Assembly: GCF_019399895.1 (NCBI RefSeq)
Contig: NC_091864.1
Coordinates: 3,140,001 to 3,204,000 of the forward strand
Direction: 5' to 3'
DNA from: Cardiocondyla obscurior
Lineage: Eukaryota; Arthropoda; Insecta; Hymenoptera; Formicidae
Length of the DNA stretch: 64,000 bases
Below the pieces are notes generated by a model that saw only the letters and a list, made by a program, of their open reading frames with translations, did no database searches and was not told the origin of the DNA. The translations under genes and the position numbers were made by a program. Position 1 is the stretch's first letter; each line of letters begins with the position of its first letter. This document shows, in pieces, positions 38,908 to 51,214 of this stretch.

Positions 38908-40467
38908 CGACATTGTACTAAAAAAAGATTAAAGAAATACATGCTCGATGGCAGTGTACAAAGGAGGTACGTACTCGGTGTTCGGCAGAAAAGTGGGTCG
39001 AGGTTTTACAAGAAACCAATATGGTTGTTAATTATTATGCGCTATATGTGACAAAGGCAGAAAGCGATAGCGTCAGTAGTATTAATACTTGGAGCGGACG
39101 CTGCGTTTGTATTTGCACCGAGAATTGCAGCTGCAAAAATACAAGTCGTTAAACGTAAACTCGGGGGTGGGAGAGGGATATAATTAATGGTTCGACTGGC
39201 GTTAAATATTTTCGCGCTCTGACAATTAACACATCGGCGGCAATTATCGTTATTTGCTGTATAAATGCAAAATTGTTGCAGCTAGATAGAGATGAGATCC
39301 CGAGACGGTGGCAGTAAAAAAAAAAAAGCTATGCTTAGCTGCGCGCGCATAACGCGTTAATAATTAAATCGATGTGCTCATTTACTATATTTACAAACTC
39401 GTAATCCGTTACGCTGCGATAACCGATTGAACAAAAAGAGCGCGTGATTTAGCGTGCGCGGTATGCTGTGCATTTTAAAAGTAATTTTCCAAAATTAAAA
39501 ACTTCAGCGTATTTTATAAAAATGTTTTCGCCGCTAATTGATTTTATTTATTCGAGGATTGCGTATCGTTTCCCGTAAGTGTGCAAACAGGCATTTTCCA
39601 AATTAAAACATCGAGGCAATGATACTCGGGATATTAATGGTAAAATAATTTCATATCTTCGTTATGTGTCTAAAAGATTAAAAAATATCGGCATAAACTT
39701 TTCTCGAAACTTTATTCGATAAAATATGTTGTGCAACGAACAATATTTCAGAATTGCCGTCAGCGAAAGATATTTAATAAATTAAGTTAACACGTCCCGA
39801 TACATTTTGAAGAGTTTCAATCGAGTCAACCTTTTCGCTTATCTTTTGATATCTGAGAAACGTGCCAAATGCTAATTATCATTCATTATTCGGCGCACGA
39901 ATTTACTATTCCGTTTTAGTAACATTTATGAAGATATTCGAATGCCTAAATACGTTTTTCCTCACAACATCTCCAGAAAATACACCTAATGAATGCTAAA
40001 ATAGAGCTTACGACGTCTAGTGTCTACACCCGTCGTGTCTACGCTCGAATTTAATAATGATTACGGCGCCACAACGTGCTCGGCGTGTTTCAGGCATGAA
40101 CCGTGAAATATCCGAGGGTTTCTGCGGTCGCTCAAGTTGATGACTAAATTCGTGCTATCTCGCCTGGAAATTTTTTTTTTTCTTTTTTCTTCTATCTACC
40201 TACCTACCGGGCGCGCATTATGTAATGCTCTCCCGAGTGCACGTGTGTACGTAGGTGTTTTTTCGGCCGTTATAACTCAGTAAGGGAAAGAGCGAGGTAG
40301 GCTGGAAGCAGCGACGCGACGGTTGCACACGGGTGTTCGCCGAGACTGAAAGCGTGAGGAAGAGCCTCTGTCGAATCGATTCGACGATGGGTGGAGAGAG
40401 CCTCGGCGCACCGCAATGCCGTAACTTTCCGCCGCGAGATTTCAGAAGTCAAAAGAAGAGCGCGTTC

Positions 40468-40491
40468 TTTTTTTTTTTTTTTTTTTTTTTT
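40468..40491 (+). repeat. Poly-T tract (24 nt)
   Basis: Uninterrupted T run in intron 1. In the pre-mRNA sense it is poly-A. Confidence 0.95.
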
Positions 40492-43400
40492 CCTCTCAAG
40501 GGTTGGATAAACGGGATTCGCGGGGGATTTTCTGGAAAGACCCGTCGCATCGAACAGACCCTCATCTCGCGAAGTTATTAGACTTCGCGTGTGAGAATCT
40601 TTCGCGCAACGGCGCAGAATTTAAAATATCCCGAATGTACCGGCTTCGTTATGGCCATGTTAATTAAGCTCTTAATTATCCCATCGCCGTCCGCCATTTC
40701 GTTCGGATACTTCGCGCGGAGTTTCGCCCGTGGTATTATTCCGTAAGAAGAACAATAAGACTAATAACGGCCAGTTTAAAAGTTCAATTGGATATGCGCA
40801 GCTGTTGCGTACTTACAACCTCATCACCCCGAGATAGTATCTGTTTTAATAAAGCCCATGACATGTCGTTGAAACTTTTCTCCCCCTCCTCCCCGCAAGA
40901 TGAGTCAAGAATATATTTATAACGGTGCTTTTGTTATCGACTCTTGTAGGAAACGATTATGCGAGTATATTGAAGTTTAAGACCGGCATACAAATTAATT
41001 GTCACAGCGGCAAATTTTATTTTTACGCAATTGTGAATAATCTACGGCCACCGAGATCATTTTCATCGCAGTCTGTGATCTCGATTTAATTGCTGCGCAC
41101 GCTGATATTACACGCAAAATTAGTTTAATACACTCGATATTAATAGACACAACGGTATCAGCGTCTAATTATAATCTCGGACGCACGTTCACCGTACGGC
41201 GGGAAAAAAAGAACTTTTGAGCGAGTCGAGATAGTAACGCTTTGCACGCAAGGTGTTAAACGCCTGTGTTAATTGTAACGTGCGTATAGAATGCGAAAGA
41301 GTGATTAACTATGTAACGTTATCTCGTGTTATATTTATCAGTGTTAATTTGATCGCGTTGATTCAAACGGTATATATAAGTTTTAGAATTTACGTGTAAA
41401 TGAACCACGTACAGTGCAATTAATAACGCAGTTTTGTTATATTCTCCCTTTAATTACGATAATATATGTACCGCGTTTATCAAATTAATTGGCGATATAT
41501 CGAGAACAATTTTTAATACTAAGCGAACTGCGATCGTCTGGGAAATCGTCTAAATGTCAGGCCACCGCAATAAATCCTAATGCAGACAATTTCGGGAAAG
41601 CTTCAATCATTTGTCAGTCGAATGCAATTATGCAGTTATCGCGCGAGCTGCGGTCTTCTAATAATCACCAGTCAGTGTCAGTAAGAGGGATATATTTCGC
41701 GCTCTCGGTATTCCGCGTGATTGACAGGAGCGCATTTCCGTGCTTGAAAACGTTAGCGACACCTCGAACCGAAATAATACGAGTCTATGAAATTAAGGAG
41801 GAACAACCTCCGCCGATCAATATCGGCGCCGATACCGCTTTCGAATTTTTGTATTTTTATTGCCCGTGACGAACAATCGTTGCCATGCAGGAACGAAAGA
41901 TAAATTTCAGTTAAGCCTTTCTGAGTGTCGGCGCAAACGACACCGTAGGGAGACGAATAGAGGTGAGACCGATTCCGAGTTTTAACTTCGAAGAGGAGGA
42001 TTACGTATTTCCGGATTGCGGCATTTTACCGACATTTTAAATTTAACTTGAGTATTTTTAAAGCCATGCACTTCATTATTCACTATATATATATATTTTC
42101 TTTTGCATATTTTGTACTACACTCTTCCAAGTTTTTTTTTTTTTTCTTTTTTTTTCTGAACGAAGTTTCAAAAGAGTGAGATTTTTATTATAAAATCTTT
42201 ATTCTAAAAGAGTAAGATTTTATTTCAAAAGTTTCAAAGAGTATTTTCGAAATTATTCTGTTATTTATTGTATATTAAAAATATACAAATTTAATGGAAA
42301 AGAAAAACTTTTTGATCTTTAAAGACAGTTTCATATATGCATTTGATATGTCGTGCAAATATATGTTTTAACAATTACGATTGATCTCATTCGCATCTTC
42401 CAAATGAATATTGTACCTTTTATATGCACGTTACATGTATATATGCAAATATTAATATATTCGAGGTTATCAGAATACAATAAATTATATCAATTTTGCA
42501 TTCTTTGTATACAGAAGTAATTATTAGGTTAATTAATGTAAAAGCAAGGAATATCAGTTTTGATTGACGTAAAGCAATTTAAAAAAATATTAAAAAAAAG
42601 TTTAATTTCATATTTAATTAGAAATTAAAATAAAAACTTTGAAAATCTATACGTGAGGTTCGTTCTAGATAATCAATCCGTTATATAATTCAGAAAAATA
42701 ACTACGTAATCTTTCTTATGTCATTAAACACGTTCTCTATCGCAAATTGTGCCAAAGATAACATCTTTCTTTTAAGATCTTTATTATTACATAAGGAGCG
42801 TCTTCTTTGCAACAAAATTTTTCCTTCGCTCAGTAGCCTGTCCCTTTTTTTTTGTGTGCAAGATTCAAAATTGATTGGCACAAAAACGCACTCTGCCCAC
42901 GAAGCGCTAGTTCGAAAGGTTCGCAATCGCGCGGTTTTGCGAGGGGAAAAATCGATCGTCAATGGTCATTACGGAAACGTAGAACGGTTCGTTTGCACAC
43001 CAACATCTTGGAGATACGCCGATCGGATAGACCGAAGTCTTGCGTCGGCATAAATTAATAATTATTCCACATTCGAGTCTCAATCAGCCGATAACCCTTA
43101 CGAGATAAAAAAAAAAGAAAAAAAAATGACGATTACAAATAAAAATATGTTTAACGTTGATAACGCAGCCGGCGATTCGAAACAACAAAACTCACACCGC
43201 TGTCACGCGCGTTGACGTCCACTATGCGAGTTATTAAGCTAGTACTGAATGTTGTCACAACAGCTAGTTTTCCCATAATGTAAAGTTTCTACGTTTGTAT
43301 AAAGTCCGGGGGCGCGTATTGTTCCGCCTTTGAACACCGCGGTAAGGCACTCTTTCGCGACAGGTCAAAGAAACTTCAACGTGGAGAAGCTCACAGTGCT

Positions 43401-43731
43401 TGTGACGTCTCTGACGACCTTGAGTACGACTCTTCCTTCGCTTATGAATTGTATTTCTTTGTGTCTACGAGGCACCATTACCAGAATAAACATTAGTCAG
43501 CGCGCTGGCTACGGGCGCAAAGATAATCGAAATCGAGCCAATTGAAAGCTGCTCTGAGTAAACTTTATTTTTCCTAAGCACATATAATCTCGCGATTACG
43601 CAACGTTTGTATGTAATTTGAATAAAAACCATCTCCATCGCTGTTGTTTAATACATAAATTAAAATTATGGAAATGAAAGAAATGAGATATTTTTATAAA
43701 ATAAACGAAGTGAAATTAGAAACGATTATGA

Positions 43732-43763
43732 TTGTAATCGCATATTTTTATATGCGATTACAA
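43732..43763. repeat. Perfect inverted repeat, 14-bp stem with 4-nt T loop
   Basis: TTGTAATCGCATAT, then TTTT, then its exact reverse complement. It lies in intron 1 about 1.1 kb downstream of exon 1 in the transcript. Confidence 0.9.
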
Positions 43764-43969
43764 AGCTTATAACGAGGAAAAGAAACTGTTTCGGTGGTAC
43801 TGCTATTAGTGCAACAATCGATATATTTCGATATCTTTCCCTTGGCCTACATGCGAAAGGTAAGCAGGTCATATGTCTTAAACTAAGATTGATGCGACTC
43901 AAAATGTCTCAGGACTATCAGTTTTACTCGAATAGCGAGATTTTTTTTAAAACTTGTTCCTAAAATGTC

Positions 43970-44079
43970 AAGTTTGTGCAAAACTCATTAATAGTTGAAT
44001 ATTATTTCTCATGTATCTTTATACAAAAGTTTGTGCAAAATTCATTTACAGTTAAATATTCTTCAGTATTCTTATACAA
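43970..44079 (+). repeat. Diverged two-copy tandem duplication (~57-bp unit)
   Basis: AAGTTTGTGCAAAAYTCATT begins both copies (43970 and 44027). The rest aligns through AGTT(G/A)AATATT and TTATACAA with a few differences and a small deletion. Confidence 0.8.
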
Positions 44080-44873
44080 CGCTAATAAGAATGTGTTTCC
44101 TGCGATTTAGAATTTATTCAGCTATTTGTGAATTTTTTACTCGGGATTGGTTTATCAATTTATATATTAATCGTAAAATGGACCGTAAAATAGAACCGTC
44201 AAAGAAAAACTCGCTGTCGAAGCTGAATCGGGCGCAGCTTGGCTATCCATTTGTCATGCAAGTTGTTCGCGATTTGGTCAAGGTCGCGTCTTTTGATCAC
44301 GCCGTGCTCATAGCTCGTCGGTTAAATCTATCTCGAAACACAAAATGAAAAAACTGCCGGGTAAACGTGGCAATGTCCGTCTACGAGACAAAACACCGCC
44401 CACGAGCCGTCGTGCGAGTAGGTGAAGTCACGCGACGCTATGCTCTTCCATGAAATATAAAGTCACGGTAGCGTATAAAGGGTGGAGGAGGGGGAGGGAG
44501 GGGGGTTTGTGCAAGTATACGTCCGGAAAGGGGTAGAAAGGATAGAGAGAGAGCGAGAGAGAAAAAGATAACGGAGAGAGGGGAGAAAGTATATCAAGGG
44601 AAAGTATAGAGAAAGGCTGGTGAGGAAGTAAACGAATAGATAGATGAAGAGGGAAAGCGGTTGTGTAGACAGAGAGGCGGCGGTACAGCAGCGGCTTGTA
44701 CCTATACGAAATGGTTTGATAGATGAAAAGAGATGACGCGACGCATGAGAATGGAGCTAGAGGGAAATCGCGGAACAAGACGGACTGATCGATCGGGGTA
44801 GAAGTAGACAAAGACAGGGTCAAACGTTTTCCTAGATCGCGGTGTACGGTTCGCGTATACATTCCGTACATAC

Positions 44874-45746
44874 CGAGGGCATCAGCTGATCGGTGGACCT
44901 GACCCGGGTCACTTTGTTTCTGTAGAGCAGCCTTTTGACTAATTTCTCCACCGGCTGATTCCACTTCATGAAGCTCACATACGCCAAGTAGAATCCAAAG
45001 AGCACAAGCGCCTCGTACCAATATATGTAACTGTCGCGGAAGAAGTAGATCAGGGTGAGCAGACTGGCGCTATAGAAAGTACAGTCGCGAAATAGAGGCC
45101 ACCATGTGAGCGATAGCACCGTACGCGAAAATATAGCGCACATGCCGATCACGAAGAGAATGTTGAAGACGGCGGAGCCGACGATAGTACCGATACCAAC
45201 GTCGTCGAACGACACGAACACGCCTATGATCGATGTAAAAAGTTCGGGGGCCGATCCCCCGGCAGCCATGAAAGTAGCACCGGCTACATCGTCAGCGATA
45301 TCGAGCTTTTCGATGATCACGTCTAACGACGGCACGAAGAACTCGTCGCAAACAATCGCCAGCGCAACAAACATGTACACTACCCCGAGTATGTGAAGTA
45401 TCACGGCTCCGCGGCGCCGTTGTTCGGTGCTGAACAGATCTTCGGGAAACAGCGGTCTCTTGACGTCTGTTTCGTTATCGCTAGTCCTATTGTGCCCGTC
45501 AAAACCCACGTTAACACCGTACTTGTTCTCGTACACGTTGGTACCGTTACTTAACTGCATTAAAAAGGGCATAACTGTGCTGCTGCTGGTGGTAGGAAAT
45601 GTGATCGGGTTGTTTGGCGCCGGTCTGTGGCCCGCGGACGACGACGGGCCCATCGCGAAAGCTAAAACCGTGGAGAGCAGAGTGACCAACACCAATCGGC
45701 GTCTCCGCCTCCAACATGTACGCCGATCACTGTCCGTCACGATCAT
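44874..45746 (-). CDS. Nckx30C: NCKX-type K+-dependent Na+/Ca2+ exchanger, coding exon 1 (N-terminus and alpha-1 repeat)
   Basis: This exon encodes residues 1-291 of a plasma-membrane exchanger that extrudes Ca2+ and K+ in return for Na+. A basic stretch (residues 8-17) followed by a hydrophobic run (18-31) looks like the cleaved signal peptide of this family. Possible N-glycosylation sites lie at N67, N86 and N91 in the extracellular leader. Membrane segments begin near residue 113. The alpha-1 repeat spans about 133-200, with GSAPEL (E168, the conserved acidic ion-binding residue) and VGSAVFNI (N195). Further hydrophobic segments run to about 260, followed by the start of the cytoplasmic loop (KWNQPVEKLVKR). 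The reading frame continues past 44874, but a consensus donor GTATGT follows codon 291, and the in-frame tail after it (13 residues to a stop) is intronic. The ATG at 45744-45746 is the first Met in this frame and directly precedes the signal-like sequence. Identity is seen in the alpha-1 motifs. The orthology to Drosophila Nckx30C rather than another NCKX paralogue is inferred from the loop exons. Confidence 0.93.
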
Positions 45747-46339
45747 CGTCGTCGTCGGCGGCGGCGGTGTTGCTGTTGGGGGTTCGCACCTTCGAGGACG
45801 ATCGCCGTCGTTAGCAAGGCCTCCGTCCTCCTTCTCTTTCGCCAGCTTCTTCTTCTTCTTCTTCTCCGTCCTTCTCGGCGTCCTCCACTCTCTCCCTGGC
45901 CCCCGCCGTCCCCTCTTCCTTGTCCGCCGCCAGCACCACCTCCGACTCCTCCACCACCTTCTTCTACGTGTCGTATCGTGTCGCGCCGCGGAGGGTGTAC
46001 GACAGAAAAGCCGTACTAAGGCTGGGTCATGTTGGAGTGGCGATGAGGAGCGGCTCCTTGCCGATGCCTCCCTCTGGATGGACCTACCTGCGAGCGACCG
46101 CGATACTCGCTCTTGCCCCAGCTCTTTCTCTTCTCTTCGTTTCCCGCACTGCGTCCTTTCTTTTCTCGTTGTGGCGTCTCGGCGAGATTTAGCACTGGAT
46201 GTTCACGATGTGCAGACCGAAAAAATTAGTCCGCGACGTGTACCGCGGTTACTATTATAATACTAAAACTAATGCTGATGTACGCCGCTACTACGAACAG
46301 GCTTCGATAGTCGACGCGACTGATATCCTTTTGCTTCCC

Positions 46340-46582
46340 GGCGGCGTCGGCGTCGTCGTCGCCGTCCTCGCCGTCGTCGTCGTCGTCGTCGCCGCCGCCG
46401 TCGTTGTCGCCGTTACCGTTACCGTTGCCGTCGTCGTTATCGTCGCCGTCGCCGTCGCCGTCGTCGTCGTCGTTGCCGCCGCCACTGTTGTCGTCGTCGT
46501 CGCCGCCACCGCCGTCGTCGCCGCCGCCGCCGCCGCCGCCGTCGTCGTCGTCGCCGTCCCCGTTGTCGTCGCCGTCGTTGTT

Positions 46583-46668
<86 letters not shown>

Positions 46669-46669
46669 G
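46340..46669. repeat. Trinucleotide array, (GTC/GCC)n on plus = (GAC/GGC)n on minus
   Basis: About 330 bp made almost entirely of GTC and GCC triplets with scattered GTT, GTA and ACC-type variants on the plus strand. The longest uninterrupted GTC runs are near 46581-46618 and 46631-46660. It produces long open frames in several phases (poly-Asp/Gly, poly-Thr/Ala, poly-Val/Ala, poly-Ser/Pro), none in frame with the NCKX start codon. It lies 594-923 nt upstream of that ATG. Confidence 0.95.
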
Positions 46670-47039
46670 GTCACTAGGATGCGGTGGATGGTGCATATAA
46701 CCCTGGATGGATATACAGGAGCAGCAGAACGGCGCCCCCGCCGCGATGCCCGCCCGCTGCACACTGGAACAACCCTGTTTCGTCCCGTTCCTCTATCTCG
46801 CTTTACTCTCTGCCCCTCTCTTGCGCAACCACCGATATCGCAATCCCAACTCCCTCCTTCTTTCTCCCACCGTGTTCCGTCCTTCTCTGTTCGCCACCAA
46901 GACCTCTCTCTCTCGCTCTTTTCTTCTTCTCGCATTCTCCATCTCATTTATTCCTGACTTCTCTTACAACTCTCTTTGTAACCAGCGGAGCCTCTTTCTC
47001 TCCCCCTCTCTTTCTTGCTCCTTTTTAGTTCAGTATCGG

Positions 47040-47046
47040 TTTTATA
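47040..47046 (-). promoter_or_regulatory. TATA-like box (TATAAAA) on the sense strand
   Basis: The minus strand reads GCTATAAAACC. If used, transcription would begin about 25-32 nt further along the minus strand (around 47.01 kb), which gives a ~1.27-kb 5' UTR that includes the GAC/GGC array. Such a heptamer is common by chance, and no initiator confirms it. Confidence 0.18.
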
Positions 47047-49329
47047 GCACCCTCTGCTTATCTCCGTCACGCTAACGTTTGCTCGCGACTTGCCGCCTTT
47101 TTCTTTCGTCGCGTACCTTCGTCGCTTTCCTTTCCATTGAACTACCCGTCTTTCGCGTGCAAAAGAGACCGCTTCCCATTACCTTCCTCTTTTATCCGTC
47201 GTTTGGTATTCGCCACCGTATGTTTTCCTCTCGTTTACTTTCGCTCCTTTTCCATCTCTTAATCCCCGACATCGTTTATCTCTCTTCGCGAGAAATAGAT
47301 CTCCGCTTTCTCTTTCCCGTGCAGGGGAAAGGCAGCTCTCTTCCTCCTCGCTCTGCGCCGGCCGCGCTTTTCTCTTTTCCGCCAACCGACATCCGTGGTG
47401 GCCCACCCAATTTCAACCCCGCCGAAATCGCTTCTCGAACGTCGTCCATCTCGCTCTGCGATGGATTGCCGCCCTGAATTCTTCTCTCTTCCACTCGCCG
47501 CGACATCCGCGCGTTCCTCCCCCGACACATATCCACGACGGAGGTGGTAGGTCGTGGAGGTGGGAGCCTGCGCACGTGCGAGCACCCCTCGCTGGGCCTC
47601 CCGCTCGATATCGGAGAGCCGACTCCACAACTCCACGTTACGAATGCACGTATAACGGGTGTCACCCGGACGGATTCCAGCCGTCCGTCGCGCGACGTAC
47701 GTCAGCTAGGTTTCGCCAGTTTGACATTGGCTACCCCATCTAGAAGATCACGCTGCGTAAAGCAAGGTAGTTCGGTACCGAGCAGGCGATCTCCTCCGCG
47801 TCGAAAGCCACCCGCTCATTTCACGTCGAACGAATAAGAAATCGCTAGATTCTCCAAGGTCGGATCAATGCAAAAAGACCTGCCGCTCCGAGGCACGATA
47901 CTCCACGCGACACGTTAAAATCAATCGGGCTTAAATACAAATAAAGGGAGAAATCCATCGGGGGTGCTCTGCATCTATGGAACAGCTTCGTTCACCCCGA
48001 AGTAACTATTCGAATCGAAATAATCGATAGCGATAGAGGCATGTATCGGCGCTCCATGCCTCTGGTCTTTCAGATTTATCTTACCGGCGTAACCTTCTCT
48101 CTATTGCGTCAGTCGATTGAGAATTAGATATTATCTGAGAAATATCTAAGAACTCCTGTATGTTTGGTCAAAGGAAAATGAGAGAGAATTTATCGAAGGT
48201 TTTTTTTTATTTAATGATATTGGATATACGTCAATAATGTTCTTTCTCACACATTTATTTCTACGAGACATATATTGTTTTCTCGGTACACATATTATTC
48301 CGACGATTTCTTTACAAGTTAAATATAATATTTAATACCACAATTTGTTGGTTTTTTTTTTTCTTTTTCTTTCAACTCTAATATTTTAAATAAATTAATC
48401 CATAAATAAAGTTTACAGAAGCGATATTGTAAAGCTCTTTGAACTACTTAATCAGTTTGTAGTCGCGAACGTTCTACTCATTGTTAGTCTCGATTTTCTA
48501 GCCTGGAATATGGCCTCGAATGAGAATATGCATCGCAGCGATCGTGTTCTCTGACACTTCGCAAACGAAGATCACGTATAACCGTATACCGTATACATAT
48601 AAAGCGCTCGCTGCTGTTGCAATATAAATTAACAGCACTTGAACACAATCGTGGATAGTCACGGATATTGAAAGTGGATAAATCTCTATTATTTCTTTAT
48701 CGTCTTTTCACATTGCTCGAAGACTAACCGATAACGTCGATAAAGCGTGCAATAGCCCGCAAAACCGCGTACAAGAGAACAGTCTTTTCGATAGAGTAAT
48801 CATTTCGTTATTATTTTATCATAAAATATATTTACATTCTTTATATTCATAAATTATTCACGTGAACATAATAAATATTATACTCTATGCATATCTGTGC
48901 ATTACTTTAAATGAGCATTTTAAACATAAAGAATTTTTTTTCGCGATATTATTTCAGTTAAATTAAAAACAAAAAAAAAAGAGCAATCGAAATTATTGTA
49001 TATACTATATTATTTTCGTGACAATATCAACTTTTACATTTCTGTGATTTAAATTTATTAATTATTTATAATTATCCGGCCAATTAACTGCTTTATTATA
49101 AATGAATGATAAATACATTATTTTTGAAGCTTTAATTATTTTATTCAATAGTACAAAACGTAAACTTAATGTAAAAAAATTTTGATGGCAATTTATTTAA
49201 TTAGAAAAAGAAAAGAAATATGTAACAAATTAAACGAAGTAGCTTAGCTTTCATTTAATATTATTATTGTCATGGAGACTCGTAATTTAAATGAGGGTGC
49301 TTAAAGTAAGTGTTTCGTATTCTTAAAGG

Positions 49330-49359
49330 TTCCTTTAATTATCATTCCTTTAATTATCA
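49330..49359 (+). repeat. Perfect 15-bp tandem duplication
   Basis: TTCCTTTAATTATCA occurs twice head to tail. Confidence 0.93.
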
Positions 49360-49963
49360 GTCACTTATTAATTGTGGCGAAAGACATTTTTGACTTGTAA
49401 CTCTTGACGAACGCGGGGATTAAGCGAGACGGGAAAGTTACAGAGAACTTTGTCTCAAGTAGGCACGTGCAAGGGTAATGCTGTCCATGGGCGAACATCT
49501 TCCCACAACCCACAACCTTTATCCTCGCTGTGCCACCCTTAGACCCACTTTGTTATGCCTCAGAAGCCGTTACGGTTATTAGCAGCTGTCGACGGTACTT
49601 TCGAGTTTTCGCTTCGTCTCAAGCTTCTCAGCGCATCCGGTTTCCGGTCCTCGAATGATCTCGCGAAAAAGATACGTCTTGCATCGTTCTACTTTTAATT
49701 TAGCATTCTATTTTAATTAAACGAGACGTATATATGTAATATTACGTGAATTAAAGTTGCTAATTATTCTAAAGAATCATTAATGCCGTAAAAATATATG
49801 TTATAACATATGCGTTTATATTATTTTTATTAGTATAAATCGTTGGGTTTATTTAAATCGTAATAGGATCTATTTGCGACCGTTTTGGCAAATATGAGCA
49901 AATATTTCTCATTATATAAATTTATCGCGTATTAAGTGCTCTTCCCGCCAAGATTACGTTTAC

Positions 49964-49988
49964 TTTTTTTTTTTTTTTTTTTTTTTTT
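49964..49988 (+). repeat. Poly-T tract (25 nt)
   Basis: One of the longest homopolymers in the window. Similar tracts occur at 8323-8343, 24942-24963, 40468-40491 and, as poly-A, at 56417-56442. Confidence 0.95.
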
Positions 49989-51214
49989 GTGCAAAACTGT
50001 TATATTGCACATAGAAGCTGCAAAGCTGACTCAACTATGCGTTTCTGAAGATAAAGGTCAGCCTCTGTATCTCTTGGCTCGTGGCTATGCACATTACCTA
50101 TGGTCTTTCGCTTTGCTCGTGTTAACATATGGTACTTTGCCAGATATTGAAAGCACGGCTGTGTTCAAAATTAATTCACCATCGCGTTTCTGGCAGATTA
50201 CTTTAGCATAAATTAGAAAATATTTATTTTACGATAAAAACATAATTAAACGATTATACGCAAAAATCGATTGATAATCGTTAATGCAAGCATATTTCTT
50301 TTTAAATAAGACCGTTATTATATCGTCGTTAAATTTACAGAAAGTATACAAATATATTAAGAGTAAAATGCACGAATTTAGAAGGTTGTTATATCTATAC
50401 GTGTAAATTTAATATATAGCGAGACGTTAATTGAAAACTGAAAGATTCTGCGTGGCTGCGTTCATTAATAATTAAATTAAATATTATCTTAACAACACTA
50501 TTTGATTTCCGTTTATAGAATTCCATTTATTATCACAAAGGTTCGTACGCAGTCCCTCTTATGTATTTATCGATTTTTGAAATATAAGAGTATAAAATTT
50601 GCAATACAGAGAATCCCCTGTAAATATCGCATCGCGCTCATATGTCGTGCGTCAATCGTTTATCCATGGCTTTATACGAAAATATACAGAGTTCTACGGC
50701 AGCATATATTACGCTTATTCGTACAAGCACATGTCTTGCTTACCAAGTTCCAAAACTCTTCTTGGATATCGAAATTTTAAATGATCCTTTTATTGTACAA
50801 ATTTCTCGTTTCAATTCCCAGTCTCATTCATGTTTTGGAAAGAATATTTGTACATGATATTTTACAAAGAAAAATTGCGATGTAACTTTGATCCCTGATA
50901 ATACCCAAGCGGCGCTAGTTCCGTTGATTAAATTCGTGCTTTAGAAGCATATCTTTTTGCAACAACCAACTTTAACGTTTTCTCGATATTGTGTCTAGTA
51001 TCGGGCACGATATGGTCGCAGTGCTAAGTTCATAAGAGCACGAACGAAGAAATCCTGTCACGAAATTCATTTCGACTTTTGTTCGGAAAATTCAGTGGAG
51101 TTAGAAAATTATATGTATACGCTCTTGTCTTCGCGATTTTCATTTTCATCGTACTAATGACAGGCAAATGCAGGATTAATGAATTTATTTTATAAAATAA
51201 TGCAAACGGTATCG

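Larger units (their letters stand above)
34604..44873 (-). other. NCKX intron 1 within the coding region (10,270 nt)
   Basis: Mostly AT-rich. It contains a GA microsatellite at 38885-38907, a 24-nt T run at 40468-40491, perfect short inverted repeats at 38591-38618 and 43732-43763, a diverged ~57-bp tandem duplication at 43970-44079 and a purine-rich (plus strand) stretch at 44440-44820 directly behind the exon 1 donor. A CpG-richer patch lies at about 38.17-38.53 kb. No recognisable gene. Confidence 0.6.
45747..47640 (-). promoter_or_regulatory. Probable 5' UTR / promoter region of the NCKX gene
   Basis: This lies immediately upstream of the start codon. The sense (minus) strand is strongly purine-rich over most of about 45.8-47.55 kb, including GAA repeats near 45848-45867 and a large GAC/GGC array at 46340-46669. 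There is no pyrimidine tract followed by AG close to the ATG on the sense strand, so the coding exon probably extends upstream as 5' UTR. Many open frames exist on both strands here, but all are low-complexity (Asp-, Thr-, Val-, Ser- or Pro-rich) and follow from the base composition. The transcription start is not known. Confidence 0.45.
47641..51214. other. Upstream intergenic sequence, no gene recognised
   Basis: CpG-rich for the first few hundred bases, then AT-rich (48.2-50.9 kb). Open frames of up to about 97 codons have no recognisable motif and lie partly over poly-T. Confidence 0.55.

Noticed and set aside
44428..45021. 197-codon minus-strand frame overlapping exon 1
   Set aside because: It is an alternative frame of exon 1 running into the pyrimidine-rich intron start (Ser/Leu/Pro-rich). 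The donor at 44873 and the NCKX motifs identify the true frame.
45427..46260. 277-codon plus-strand open frame
   Set aside because: Its first part is antisense to the NCKX signal-peptide exon and the rest lies in pyrimidine-rich 5' flank. No motif supports a protein.
46199..46957. Long open frames on both strands (up to 252 codons; Val/Ala, Asp/Gly, Thr/Ala, Ser/Pro rich)
   Set aside because: They are by-products of the GAC/GGC triplet array, which stays open in several frames. None is in frame with the NCKX ATG or contains a domain.
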